Source: JAHIVN01 sp018816645
Lineage (GTDB): Bacteria > Patescibacteriota > Dojkabacteria > JAHIVN01
NCBI GenBank assembly: GCA_043816305.1
Contig: JBDRHZ010000013.1
Coordinates: forward strand, 1 to 54,252
DNA: 54,252 nucleotides
Direction: 5' to 3'
Shown: piece by piece, positions 16,883 to 24,600 of the stretch
Numbering within the stretch: position 1 is the stretch's first letter
How the letters are laid out: each line of letters opens with the position of its first letter
Program-made: the position numbers and the translations under genes
Notes under the pieces: model-generated
The model's input: only the letters and a program-made list of their open reading frames with translations
Database searches by the model: none
What the model was told of the DNA's origin: nothing

Positions 16883-17119
16883 ATGGCTCTTACAAAGAAT
16901 GATCTAAGACAATTAAAGGTACTAATAAAAGAAAGCAGAGACGAACTTCTGACCATTATGTTCAAGTATTTCCCTACGAAAGAGGAGATGCGAAACGAGA
17001 TGGCATCTAAAGACGATTTAAGAGAAATTCAAAACGACATTTCAATACTAAAAGATGACGTTTCTTCGATAAGAAATGAACTTGACACAGAACATGAACT
17101 TCGTTTAAAAACAAATTGA
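16883..17119 (+). CDS. Small coiled-coil protein
   Basis: A 78-residue, highly charged, helical protein (MALTKNDLRQLKVLIKES onward) with heptad-like spacing of hydrophobic residues through the last 40 residues, predicted to form a coiled coil. Short proteins of this layout are common in small CPR genomes and have no known function. I prefer ATG at 16883 over GTG at 16865: a GATAAT box (16871-16876) ends 6 nt before it, which would give a leaderless transcript and leave the upstream codons untranscribed. Confidence 0.6.
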   Translation: MALTKNDLRQLKVLIKESRDELLTIMFKYFPTKEEMRNEMASKDDLREIQNDISILKDDVSSIRNELDTEHELRLKTN

Positions 17120-17178
17120 TAAAAACAGATTTGATATCATTAAGATCAAACGCCATTTAAGTTTAAAATAATTCTACC

Positions 17179-17709
17179 GTGACAAACCTCCTTCTCCTTC
17201 CCGGAAATTCTTCTAGAAATCAAGAGCTTCTTGATACTTACTCTGAACACTTTAAAGATAAAGGCTTCAATATCATAACTGTTCCCTGGAGACACTGGTC
17301 GGATGACAGCATGGATAACGTTGATGAAACTGAAATTGAAAGAATCATTGAAATCATCAATAAAACGTCAGGAGATTTCTACGTGATAGCAAAATCTGTC
17401 GGTACTGTCTTATTCTCAAAAGTTTTGAGCAAAATAGATAAGTCTCGAATTAAAAGAGTTACTTACCTAGGCCTCCCAATTTCTGGCAAGATAGAAAAGT
17501 ACAAAATGTACTACAATGTGCTAAATGGACTCAATGACACTCCCATAACATTCATTCAAGCCAAGAACGACCCCTATGCTTCTTTTGAAGAAGTAGTTGA
17601 CTTTACAAAGAATGTTTTAAAGAATGTGAAAATTGAACTAAACGAAATCAACAGAAGTGATCACGATTATCCTATAGAGGATGTGAAGGAATACTTTCTA
17701 GACTTGTAA
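17179..17709 (+). CDS. Small alpha/beta hydrolase-like protein
   Basis: A 176-residue cytoplasmic protein with an alpha/beta-hydrolase layout. The oxyanion strand is LLLPGN (5-10), the nucleophile elbow is IAKSVGT with S73 (a Lys in place of the usual His before Ser), the acid is D131 (AKNDPYAS) and the base is H162 (SDHDYP). It is much shorter than typical lipases and resembles RBBP9/YdeN-type serine hydrolases. The substrate is unknown. The start is GTG, with an AT-rich -10-like sequence about 6 nt upstream. Confidence 0.7.
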   Translation: MTNLLLLPGNSSRNQELLDTYSEHFKDKGFNIITVPWRHWSDDSMDNVDETEIERIIEIINKTSGDFYVIAKSVGTVLFSKVLSKIDKSRIKRVTYLGLPISGKIEKYKMYYNVLNGLNDTPITFIQAKNDPYASFEEVVDFTKNVLKNVKIELNEINRSDHDYPIEDVKEYFLDL

Positions 17710-17725
17710 TGTCTCTTCTATACTT

Positions 17726-18028
17726 TTATTCGACTGGTAATAACACACCATCAATCTGCTCTTCAGTATAAATTACAAATTTAGGCTCATAACTAGAACC
17801 GTCTTCTATTTTAACATTTACCAATCGTACTTCTCCAATTCTAGGATCAGTTAAGCTTCCTTCGAATGTATCCTGTCTTTGAAAATTTGGTGTACCCTCA
17901 GAAGCCCCTGTTAATACAAGACTAACGTAAGGCCCGGAATAACTAACCTCTGCTCCCGCACCAGCTGATACAACATCATTCGCTGTGCTACACTCAATAG
18001 GAGTCGAAACTTTTTCTCTATTATCCAT
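17726..18028 (-). CDS. Hypothetical small protein
   Basis: A 100-residue protein (MDNREKVSTPIECST onward), rich in Ser, Gly and beta-prone residues, with no recognised family. The frame opens at 18085, but an extended -10 promoter at 18056-18064 lies inside that extension, so ATG at 18028 is the better start. In size, orientation and promoter type it resembles the gene at 20783-21130, though I see no clear sequence homology. Confidence 0.55.
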   Translation of the reverse strand: MDNREKVSTPIECSTANDVVSAGAGAEVSYSGPYVSLVLTGASEGTPNFQRQDTFEGSLTDPRIGEVRLVNVKIEDGSSYEPKFVIYTEEQIDGVLLPVE

Positions 18029-18055
18029 AAGATTATATTTTAATATTAGATCTTT

Positions 18056-18064
18056 ATTATACCA
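18056..18064 (-). promoter_or_regulatory. Extended -10 promoter element
   Basis: Minus strand TGGTATAAT, a perfect TGnTATAAT. It would start transcription about 20 nt upstream of the ATG at 18028. Confidence 0.6.
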
Positions 18065-18168
18065 ACTATCCCATAGTTGATGCAAATTTATTTTTAAAAA
18101 AGCATCTATTTAGTAGAATTAGGCTTTTCTAAATTCTTTTTCTATTATACTCTCCAAATAGAGATTTC

Positions 18169-18197
18169 TGGACATAGTAATTATAGTGTGTTATAGT
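18169..18197 (+). promoter_or_regulatory. Promoter of the TrmB-SDH-EamA operon
   Basis: TGGACA (18169-18174), a 17-nt spacer, and TATAGT (18192-18197), 23 nt before the TrmB-family ATG. Confidence 0.5.
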
Positions 18198-18220
18198 AGC
18201 AGTATAGGCGACTTATCTAC

Positions 18221-18991
18221 ATGTCAATAAACAAATCACTTGAAAACCTAAATCTCACTCGAAACGAAATTGAAATTTACACCTTTCTACTTCGTAATGG
18301 GAAATCAATAGGATCGAACCTTGTCACGCTAACAAATATTGACAAGGGCTCCGTTTACCGGGCTCTCAAGTCTCTTATCAAAAAAGGAATTATCACAGCT
18401 ACAGGTAAAACGCGTAATCAAGTATTTATTCCGCAGGAGCCTGAGATTTTACTAAAGATTATTAAATCAAAGGAGAATGAGTTTAATCGTACAAAACAAG
18501 ATATCAATAGATTTATTCAGGATGTTGATAAATATGCTAAGGAAAACTATAAATCTGAACACATAAAAGTGTATGAAGGACACACTGGGTACAAGCTTTG
18601 GCTTGAACAAAGATTGAAAGGAAGTGTAGATATTATTCGTGAGATTGCTCCCTTAAGGCATATTCAGATACACTTCAAAGATTATTATAAGTTTATGGAG
18701 AAGCATATACGTGAAAGAGTTCAGAAGGGCATTAAACTACATGTATTGATAGATTTATCCGAAGAATTTGACCACATTGATAGAACTAAGGATAAGTTCC
18801 TAAAAGAAGCAAGAAAACTAGATACTAGACTGAAACTGGATGCTGTGTTTACCACATTTGGAGATAGAACTGGTTTTTTTAGTAACAAAGACAACAAATT
18901 TATAGGAATAATAATAGAAGATAAATTTATCACTAGTATGCTTTCAAGCCTGTACGATTTTCTTTGGAATCAGGCAAAAATCGTTACTTAA
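18221..18991 (+). CDS. TrmB-family transcriptional regulator
   Basis: A 256-residue protein. Residues 1-75 form a winged helix-turn-helix of TrmB type (LNLTRNEIEIYTFLL start, then a DKGSVYRALKSLIKKG recognition region). A coiled linker (about 80-105) joins it to an effector domain with the TrmB/PLD-like pattern, including an RERVQKGIKLHVLID stretch and a final FITSMLSSLYDFLWNQA. TrmB regulators bind sugars or other small metabolites in archaea and some bacteria. It is the first gene of a three-gene plus-strand operon with spacings of 16 and 17 bp, so it likely controls the dehydrogenase-like and transporter genes. Confidence 0.85.
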   Translation: MSINKSLENLNLTRNEIEIYTFLLRNGKSIGSNLVTLTNIDKGSVYRALKSLIKKGIITATGKTRNQVFIPQEPEILLKIIKSKENEFNRTKQDINRFIQDVDKYAKENYKSEHIKVYEGHTGYKLWLEQRLKGSVDIIREIAPLRHIQIHFKDYYKFMEKHIRERVQKGIKLHVLIDLSEEFDHIDRTKDKFLKEARKLDTRLKLDAVFTTFGDRTGFFSNKDNKFIGIIIEDKFITSMLSSLYDFLWNQAKIVT

Positions 18992-19007
18992 AATTATTAT
19001 TAAAATA

Positions 19008-19850
19008 ATGAAAATAGATGAAAGTACAAAAATTATGGCTCGTTTTCATACAGATCTAAATAATAGAGGGCTAAATATCTATAATCCTTATTTTGAAGAA
19101 TCAAAAACAAACGCTCTTTACGTCTTGTTTCATAATAAAGATCCAAAACCCTTATTTGAAGGATTAAGATCATTAAATATTTCTGGTGCCATTCCTGCAG
19201 GATTTGAAAAAGATCCAATTCTTCTTGATCTAGTAGATGAACTTGGGCCTGTATCTAAAGCAACAGATCGAATTGGTGTTGTACGCCAAAGGGAAGGAAA
19301 GGTTACAGGTTTTTATCAAGCTGGTTATGGACTTGTACAGTCAATTCAAACAAAATTCGATATGAATGAAAAGAGTATTGTTATCCTTGGAGCAGGAAAC
19401 GTTGTTAGGGCTTTCTTGACTCAGTTAAAATTAGATGGAATAAAACCAAAATCAATTGAAATTTATAACAGAACTATCAAAAATGCTGAAAAAATTGCCG
19501 AAGACAATATTGTTGTAGATAAAACTGGAGGCATGAATGAAATGGAAAGTGCTGAAGGAAATATATTTATCAACGCAACATACATTGGTTCTCCATGGCT
19601 TCAAGGTCAAAATTATGAATTCAAAGAGAAGTTTATTCGAAAGTTTGATTATGTTGCAGATGTTACATTCCTCCCACTGGAACCTCAGTTAATTGAAGTG
19701 GCAAATAAGTTGAACATCCCAAACTCCCCTGGTCATAGGATGTTTCTTTATCAAGGGAAAATGTGTCTACAGAAGGTACTGGATCTTGATGTAGATCTTG
19801 ATATACTAAACAAGAAAATGTTATCTGACTTTAAAGAAAACTGGTCGTAA
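19008..19850 (+). CDS. Shikimate-dehydrogenase-like oxidoreductase, degenerate active site
   Basis: A 280-residue protein with the two-domain layout of AroE. The N-terminal substrate domain has SGAIPAGFEKD (59-69) where AroE has VTIPHK, and GFYQAGYG (101-108) where AroE has GxNTDG. A Rossmann domain begins ILGAGN (126-131), followed by an NRT turn and ADVTFLPLEP near the C-terminus, matching the DxxYxPxxT region. The catalytic Lys and Asp of shikimate dehydrogenase are not in their usual contexts, so shikimate reduction is doubtful. A related quinate-like or amino-acid-type substrate, or a binding role, is possible. It lies between a TrmB regulator and an EamA exporter in one operon. Confidence 0.7.
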   Translation: MKIDESTKIMARFHTDLNNRGLNIYNPYFEESKTNALYVLFHNKDPKPLFEGLRSLNISGAIPAGFEKDPILLDLVDELGPVSKATDRIGVVRQREGKVTGFYQAGYGLVQSIQTKFDMNEKSIVILGAGNVVRAFLTQLKLDGIKPKSIEIYNRTIKNAEKIAEDNIVVDKTGGMNEMESAEGNIFINATYIGSPWLQGQNYEFKEKFIRKFDYVADVTFLPLEPQLIEVANKLNIPNSPGHRMFLYQGKMCLQKVLDLDVDLDILNKKMLSDFKENWS

Positions 19851-19867
19851 ATAATAGATAAATAACT

Positions 19868-20722
19868 ATGAACTGGATATTTGCTAGTCTGCTTATGCTT
19901 CTGTCTTCTATACTGACTTACCTAGCTATTCGATGGGCTAAAGATCAGAAAATCGAAGTAAACTTCCAAAACCTGGCGATGTTTATGCTTCCTGGATTTG
20001 TATACTTATTTCTTATTCTCATAAATGGTATTAGTTTAAAAATTGATCTCACAGAATTTCTTATCTTGCTTGGAAATGGTGTCTTTTTTAGCTGGCTGGG
20101 TAACTTTATATCACTTAAGGCTTTAAAAGAGGCTCCCAATCCAGGCTACAGTTTAATCATTTCTAAGAGTTATGTAGTGATGACATCCGTCTTATCCGTA
20201 TGGCTCTTCTCATCAGAACTCACTGTGCAAAGCATCATAGCAATACTTATGATCATAGCGTTTTCGGCCTTGATAATCATTGATAAAGCAGGAAAAAAGA
20301 CTGAAAACAAAAGATGGCTTCTATATACAATGTATGCTTTTTTTGCCTGGGGTTTTCAAGCCCTCATTCTAAAATACCTATCAGATACAGGCCTGGATAA
20401 GCTCGTAATTCTTATTTACCTGCAGGTGATCGGCTCTCTACTTATACTGCTTCAAATCATTCTAAATAAATCGAAATTCATAATAGCAAAGACATCATTG
20501 ATTACGATTGCAATAATCGGAATAGCCTGGAGCGGTTTTAATTTCTTTATGATGGAAGGCTACAAGCTAGCACCAAACCCGGGCTACATAAACGCAGTAA
20601 ATGCTACTTCTATAGCTTTTGTAACAGTATTCTCTTCGGTTTTGTTTAAGGATGAATTGAACTTGAGAAAAGTCATTGGGGTATTGGGGATAATTGGAAG
20701 CCTGATTATTTTATTCTTGTAG
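19868..20722 (+). CDS. EamA/DMT-family transporter
   Basis: A 284-residue membrane protein with ten hydrophobic helices arranged as two five-helix EamA repeats. The repeats share a short APNPGY motif before a helix (about residues 91-96 and 237-242), which shows the internal duplication. DMT transporters move metabolites such as amino acids, nucleotide sugars or drugs across the cytoplasmic membrane. It is the last gene of the TrmB operon, so its substrate is probably linked to the dehydrogenase-like enzyme. Confidence 0.85.
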   Translation: MNWIFASLLMLLSSILTYLAIRWAKDQKIEVNFQNLAMFMLPGFVYLFLILINGISLKIDLTEFLILLGNGVFFSWLGNFISLKALKEAPNPGYSLIISKSYVVMTSVLSVWLFSSELTVQSIIAILMIIAFSALIIIDKAGKKTENKRWLLYTMYAFFAWGFQALILKYLSDTGLDKLVILIYLQVIGSLLILLQIILNKSKFIIAKTSLITIAIIGIAWSGFNFFMMEGYKLAPNPGYINAVNATSIAFVTVFSSVLFKDELNLRKVIGVLGIIGSLIILFL

Positions 20723-20782
20723 AATGAGAGCACCTTGTCTCGTTTAGAAGTAAACTTCATTGTCAGAAAAAAAGTTAAATAT

Positions 20783-21130
20783 CTAGTTGTCTGACAACCA
20801 CATCCTACAAACAGCAGATCTATCAAAGCTAACGACTTCGTTAATAAATATACCAATAGGAAGTGTAATCTGCATCTGATAGCCTTCGACCATTATCAAT
20901 CCTTTCTCGTGATCTCTTATAGTGAGGGGAACTTGTGCCGTAACTGATAGGGTTACACCAGCATCCGACTTAGTCGGTTCACTATCTATAGTGCAAGGAA
21001 CTATGGGAATGGCTAAACTATCTAGAGCAACTGGCACCGCGTAAACCTTTCCATCTCCATAGGTCACTTCGGTAATTGGAACTTCTTGACCAGCTTGAAA
21101 TGTCGGTGCGCACTCTGACATACCTATCAT
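20783..21130 (-). CDS. Hypothetical small protein
   Basis: A protein of about 115 residues, beta-rich, with four Cys and no recognised family; its last residues are VCRMWLSDN. The frame opens at 21178, but a strong extended -10 (21146-21154) makes ATG at 21130 or 21121 the likely start with a leader of about 10 nt. There is no signal peptide from either start. It converges with the EamA gene and is followed upstream by another small unknown gene on the same strand. Confidence 0.55.
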   Translation of the reverse strand: MIGMSECAPTFQAGQEVPITEVTYGDGKVYAVPVALDSLAIPIVPCTIDSEPTKSDAGVTLSVTAQVPLTIRDHEKGLIMVEGYQMQITLPIGIFINEVVSFDRSAVCRMWLSDN

Positions 21131-21145
21131 AATTAATATGGGGTA

Positions 21146-21154
21146 ATTATACCA
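21146..21154 (-). promoter_or_regulatory. Extended -10 promoter element
   Basis: Minus strand TGGTATAAT, identical to the element at 18056-18064, 15 nt before ATG at 21130. Confidence 0.6.
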
Positions 21155-21202
21155 GAATGTTAGTGTAAATCTTGACAAAGTTTGAATATTGTTTGATAGT
21201 GA

Positions 21203-21472
21203 TCATTCGCATACTTTGAAAAAAGCCCCAGGAAGCGGTTGATAGATTGTACCTTCTACAACGATACACCTGACAGTCTTTCCGGCTTCATAAAATTCCT
21301 TTACAGTTCCTGTACCCGAAACTCTTTCATATTGAGGTATTACACATCTAGCAAGAACATCCGCAACATGAGTTGCCCTGCTAATAAAAAGACCTCCTGC
21401 TATTTGAACCTCTGTTTTTGCTGGAATCAGATCAATTGTGTAAGTACGATTTGCATCTACCTCAACATTCAT
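21203..21472 (-). CDS. Hypothetical small protein
   Basis: An 89-residue protein starting MNVEVDANRTYTIDL, predicted beta-rich, with no recognised family or export signal. It lies 73 bp upstream of the next small minus-strand gene, which has its own promoter-like sequence. The 127-bp gap upstream shows only weak promoter-like sequence (TTGATT and TATAAG). Confidence 0.5.
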   Translation of the reverse strand: MNVEVDANRTYTIDLIPAKTEVQIAGGLFISRATHVADVLARCVIPQYERVSGTGTVKEFYEAGKTVRCIVVEGTIYQPLPGAFFKVCE

Positions 21473-21599
21473 ATGATACTTAGTTACAAAGCAATTAATG
21501 ATTTTACACTACGAGCTTATAATAAATCAACAGGGTAATTTAAAAGTATTTCAAGAGAGAATCATACACTTGATGTGAGACTTGAATTTTAGTGGCATT

Positions 21600-22802
21600 T
21601 TATTTCAATCCTTTTACAAACTTTGCTATATCATCCGGAAACTTGCTTACCCTCATTGCTCTCTTCAGTATCTCTCTACTCCACTTCTTTGCCTTTTGGA
21701 TGTTGCTTTTTCTACTAGAGAGCATTACTTCCTCAGGCTTTTTGCCCTTCTCGACTTTCACAACACACAGGTAATCATCATCCCAGACACCATAATCCGG
21801 CTCACAACCAATACTTTCGATATCTTCCCACATCACAAGATAAGTCTTAATTCCTGCCTCAAAATCGAGCTTTATCTGCTTCAGAAATAACTTTCTCTTA
21901 AGATCAGATACTTTTCTGATCACAAAAACCCTGGTAAACTTTTTTATTCGTTTAGCAGCTCTCCTTGCTTCTTTAAAGTAATTTGATTGCGCATCCCAAA
22001 ACTTCAAATCACTGAAGAATGTACAGAAGCCATACTTCCGTAAGTTACGAAATTTGAAAAGGCCTTCGTCGAAAACCTCTTTCGGTTTGATGTAAATTAC
22101 CTCTTCTTCTTTGCTTTTCTTCATATAATCAATAGAGAACAACTCCTTTCTGTGAGCAAGATATTTTTGATATAGATTGAGGTCGAGTCTGGTTTTACAT
22201 AACTCAAGCACAAGCGGGAACTCATTTAAATTCACCTCTGAGTTCATATGACCTGCTCTACGAACTTCTATTAGTGAACTGTCCATTTTCTTTCCAAATT
22301 CAAACATGTACTTTTTGTCTACATAAGGATCGTTTTCTGAATACAAGACATAGGAAATCGGAATAAGTTTTTTAAGTCTTTTAAAGTCGAAGTCTTTTTT
22401 ATAGAAAGTTTTATTCACTAGTTTGAATCTCGGGTCACCACCCAAATCACTAAGGAATGGGCTTACGAATATGGCACTATCTAACTTTATGTTAAACTTG
22501 TTGACCAAATGCAGGATAAATACCGGTCCAAGCGAATGACCGACAAAACATACCTTCTTCGCCTTCTTGATTCTAGGTAATACTTTCTTCTCAAAGACCT
22601 TCAGCCAATTCTCCAAATTCTGATTCTTTGTTTTATAATTTTGAGATTTGAGATTTGAGTTCTCAGATATCTCATTCCATTCTTCGACAGGAAACTTCGG
22701 TACTAAAACATCCTGTCCAAAAAGTTCTAACTTTTCCTTGAGTTCCGGAAACCAGTTGCCTTCCGGGCTGCCGAACGAACCATGAAAGATGACAAAAAGC
22801 AT
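21600..22802 (-). CDS. RBBP9/YdeN-type serine hydrolase with unknown C-terminal domain
   Basis: A 400-residue two-part protein. Residues 1-200 follow the RBBP9/YdeN alpha/beta-hydrolase pattern: HGSFGSPEGNWFPELK near the start, nucleophile S90 in GHSLG, acid D158 (SENDPY) and base H185 (AGHMNSE). Residues about 205-400 form a basic, Lys-rich domain with an RVFVIRKVSDLKRKLFL strand-helix segment and a DDDYLCVVKVEKGKKPEEV segment. I do not recognise it; it faintly recalls PLD-like effector domains of archaeal regulators. Whether the C-terminal half binds nucleic acid or a partner is unknown. It is the most downstream gene of a run of minus-strand genes. Confidence 0.7.
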   Translation of the reverse strand: MLFVIFHGSFGSPEGNWFPELKEKLELFGQDVLVPKFPVEEWNEISENSNLKSQNYKTKNQNLENWLKVFEKKVLPRIKKAKKVCFVGHSLGPVFILHLVNKFNIKLDSAIFVSPFLSDLGGDPRFKLVNKTFYKKDFDFKRLKKLIPISYVLYSENDPYVDKKYMFEFGKKMDSSLIEVRRAGHMNSEVNLNEFPLVLELCKTRLDLNLYQKYLAHRKELFSIDYMKKSKEEEVIYIKPKEVFDEGLFKFRNLRKYGFCTFFSDLKFWDAQSNYFKEARRAAKRIKKFTRVFVIRKVSDLKRKLFLKQIKLDFEAGIKTYLVMWEDIESIGCEPDYGVWDDDYLCVVKVEKGKKPEEVMLSSRKSNIQKAKKWSREILKRAMRVSKFPDDIAKFVKGLK

Positions 22803-22873
22803 ATCAGTAATATGATAATATTAATGAAGAGTTTGATATGAATTTTATCTCAAATTGAAGATATTTGCTAACA

Positions 22874-23470
22874 TTATAAATCGAACCTATATTCTACCTT
22901 ATAAAAATCAATCCCACAGCTTTGAGCAGCTTTTTCATCACTGCCAGAATCCCCCACCATAAGTATCTCATGTTTGGTAGGTGCTGAATCAGTAAAGATA
23001 ACATGAAATCCGTCAGTGTAAGGTTTAGCTAGTTTGTACAATTCACGAGCAGCAATTTTTTCAAAGGCTTCTAATACTTTTAATCTTCTGAGTGAGTTTT
23101 CTAACGTTGGAAAAGTATTTGATGACCAGATAAAGAAAGTGTAACTATTAGAATTGTTCTTTATGAAATTTATAATTTCCGGATTCTCAGTTTCTCCAGT
23201 CAAATTCTCGTTTTCAAACTTCAAGGTAAAATCTATCAATTCTTTCCAATATTTATAACCATATTTTTGAATCCCCAGATTTATAAGGTCGATTCCTCGT
23301 AATTTTTCTTTCTCATATTTATCAACCAAGGCTAAGTCATATTTGCTCATTATTCTCTTTATACCACTTCGGAATATATCCCAGTCAAGATGAAGTTTGA
23401 CTATAGTTTCATCAAAGTCGAAGATCCGAAATTTCTTTTTGTTTTTTTCCAAATAGTTTTCAAGTTTCAT
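22874..23470 (-). CDS. HAD-superfamily hydrolase
   Basis: A 198-residue HAD phosphatase. Motif I is FDFDETIV (nucleophile D18 and acid D20), motif II is WSSN, motif III includes KPYTDG, and motif IV is VGDSGSDEKAA. The helical cap between motifs I and II is of C1 type. It likely hydrolyses a small phosphorylated metabolite. Its ATG overlaps the restored stop codon of the upstream hydrolase gene (ATGA), a sign of translational coupling in one operon. Confidence 0.85.
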   Translation of the reverse strand: MKLENYLEKNKKKFRIFDFDETIVKLHLDWDIFRSGIKRIMSKYDLALVDKYEKEKLRGIDLINLGIQKYGYKYWKELIDFTLKFENENLTGETENPEIINFIKNNSNSYTFFIWSSNTFPTLENSLRRLKVLEAFEKIAARELYKLAKPYTDGFHVIFTDSAPTKHEILMVGDSGSDEKAAQSCGIDFYKVEYRFDL

Positions 23471-24236
23471 AAATACTCTTTGAAGAATTTTATTGAAATA
23501 TCATTAACTTTACGAATCCACTTCTCGTCTTTTTTGTAGAAGTGTCCCATACCCGGTATTTTGAAATTTGTTTCTGCTCATTTGCATATTTGAAAAGAAG
23601 ATTTGAATTATTTGGTAATGTAGCTTCATCCTTCGAACCAACTACAAAAAGCATCGAAGAATAGATCTTCTTTATATACTTCCTCATATCGTAATTCTGC
23701 GCGTCTTTAAGAAAGGCATATGGGATACGAATGCACCCTATAGCTTTGTTCGAACTAGTTTTTTCATAAAAACCTGACTTTTCCCATTCTGCACTCAATT
23801 CTCCAAGTAAATCGTTTGTACCTAGCTTAACAGCTGGAGCTACTGCACAAAAAGCTTTGACATCATCTCTACGAGAAGCATAAGTAATACCAACCATAGG
23901 CCCCATACTATGTCCCCACAAACCAATTCTATTTCCATCGACATATTTTTGTTTCTTTAAGTATACATGAACACATCCGAGATCATCTACATAATTCGAA
24001 AATCTAAAGTCATTATCTATGGTACCTTCGCTTTCAGCGAACCCTGATGCGTCAAATCTTACAGCAACAAAACCTTTGTCAGCTAAATCCTCTGCTAAAC
24101 TTTTGATATGCTTCTCATCTTTGTAGCCTGTAAATCCTTGTAGAAGAATAATTGCAGGAAATCTTCCGTTCCCTTCAGTTTTGTGAATTACTGCTGCAAG
24201 ATTCAAATTTCTTTTGTTCTTAATCACTATTTTCAT
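23467..24236 (-). pseudogene. Dienelactone-hydrolase-like esterase with a 1-nt frameshift
   Basis: An alpha/beta hydrolase of the DLH/peptidase S9-like type. It has an oxyanion region LLQGFTGYKDEKH, nucleophile S110 in WGHSMGP and acid D203 in VGSKDEA. As read, the frame ends at 23490 with an odd tail (SKYRVWDTSTKK) and no catalytic His. In the next frame the same DNA reads KIPGMGHFYKKDEKWIRKV and ends at TGA (23467-23469), overlapping the HAD gene start. One missing base in the A-run at about 23571-23573 would join the two and restore the triad His. It is either a recent frameshift or a sequence error; the repaired protein has about 256 residues. Confidence 0.75.
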
Positions 24237-24247
24237 GTTGTTTTTTC

Positions 24248-24594
24248 CTAATCGAAAAAAGCTATATATTGTTTGCCGTTTCTAAGCGCAATTCTTACTC
24301 CCTCCCTATCAATTGATCCAACCCTTATCTCCCCATCAGTATCTATGAAAGTAACTGTTAACTTGTTAGTTACGATCTCTAAAATTATTATTACTTCTGG
24401 AGCTGAAATAGTTTTAGAATAATTCAAGTTCACAAATTCCTTTCTTCTCGGAAAAACAGAGATTCTTTCCCGAGAATTCAAAACTATTTCCTGCCATAGT
24501 CTCCCTCTCCAATTCTCCGGAGCAGGATTCGTATTGACTGCCGAAAAGCTATTTCAGCTCTACTACCATTTCGCAAATTACTGGTTTCTGGCAT
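24248..24594 (-). pseudogene. Hypothetical small protein, probably split by a frameshift
   Basis: The open frame at 24248-24481 (77 residues, TTG start, ends GKQYIAFFD) continues upstream without a good start codon. In another frame an ATG at 24592-24594 opens MPETSNLRNGSRAEIAF, which runs to RIGEGDYGRK and then stops. One missing A in the run at 24486-24488 would join GRK to IVLNSRERIS and give one protein of about 115 residues. The family is not recognised; the C-terminal half is beta-rich. The gene would then fit tightly between the GT-C gene (6 bp) and the hydrolase gene. The frameshift is inferred. Confidence 0.5.
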
Positions 24595-24600
24595 CGTTCG

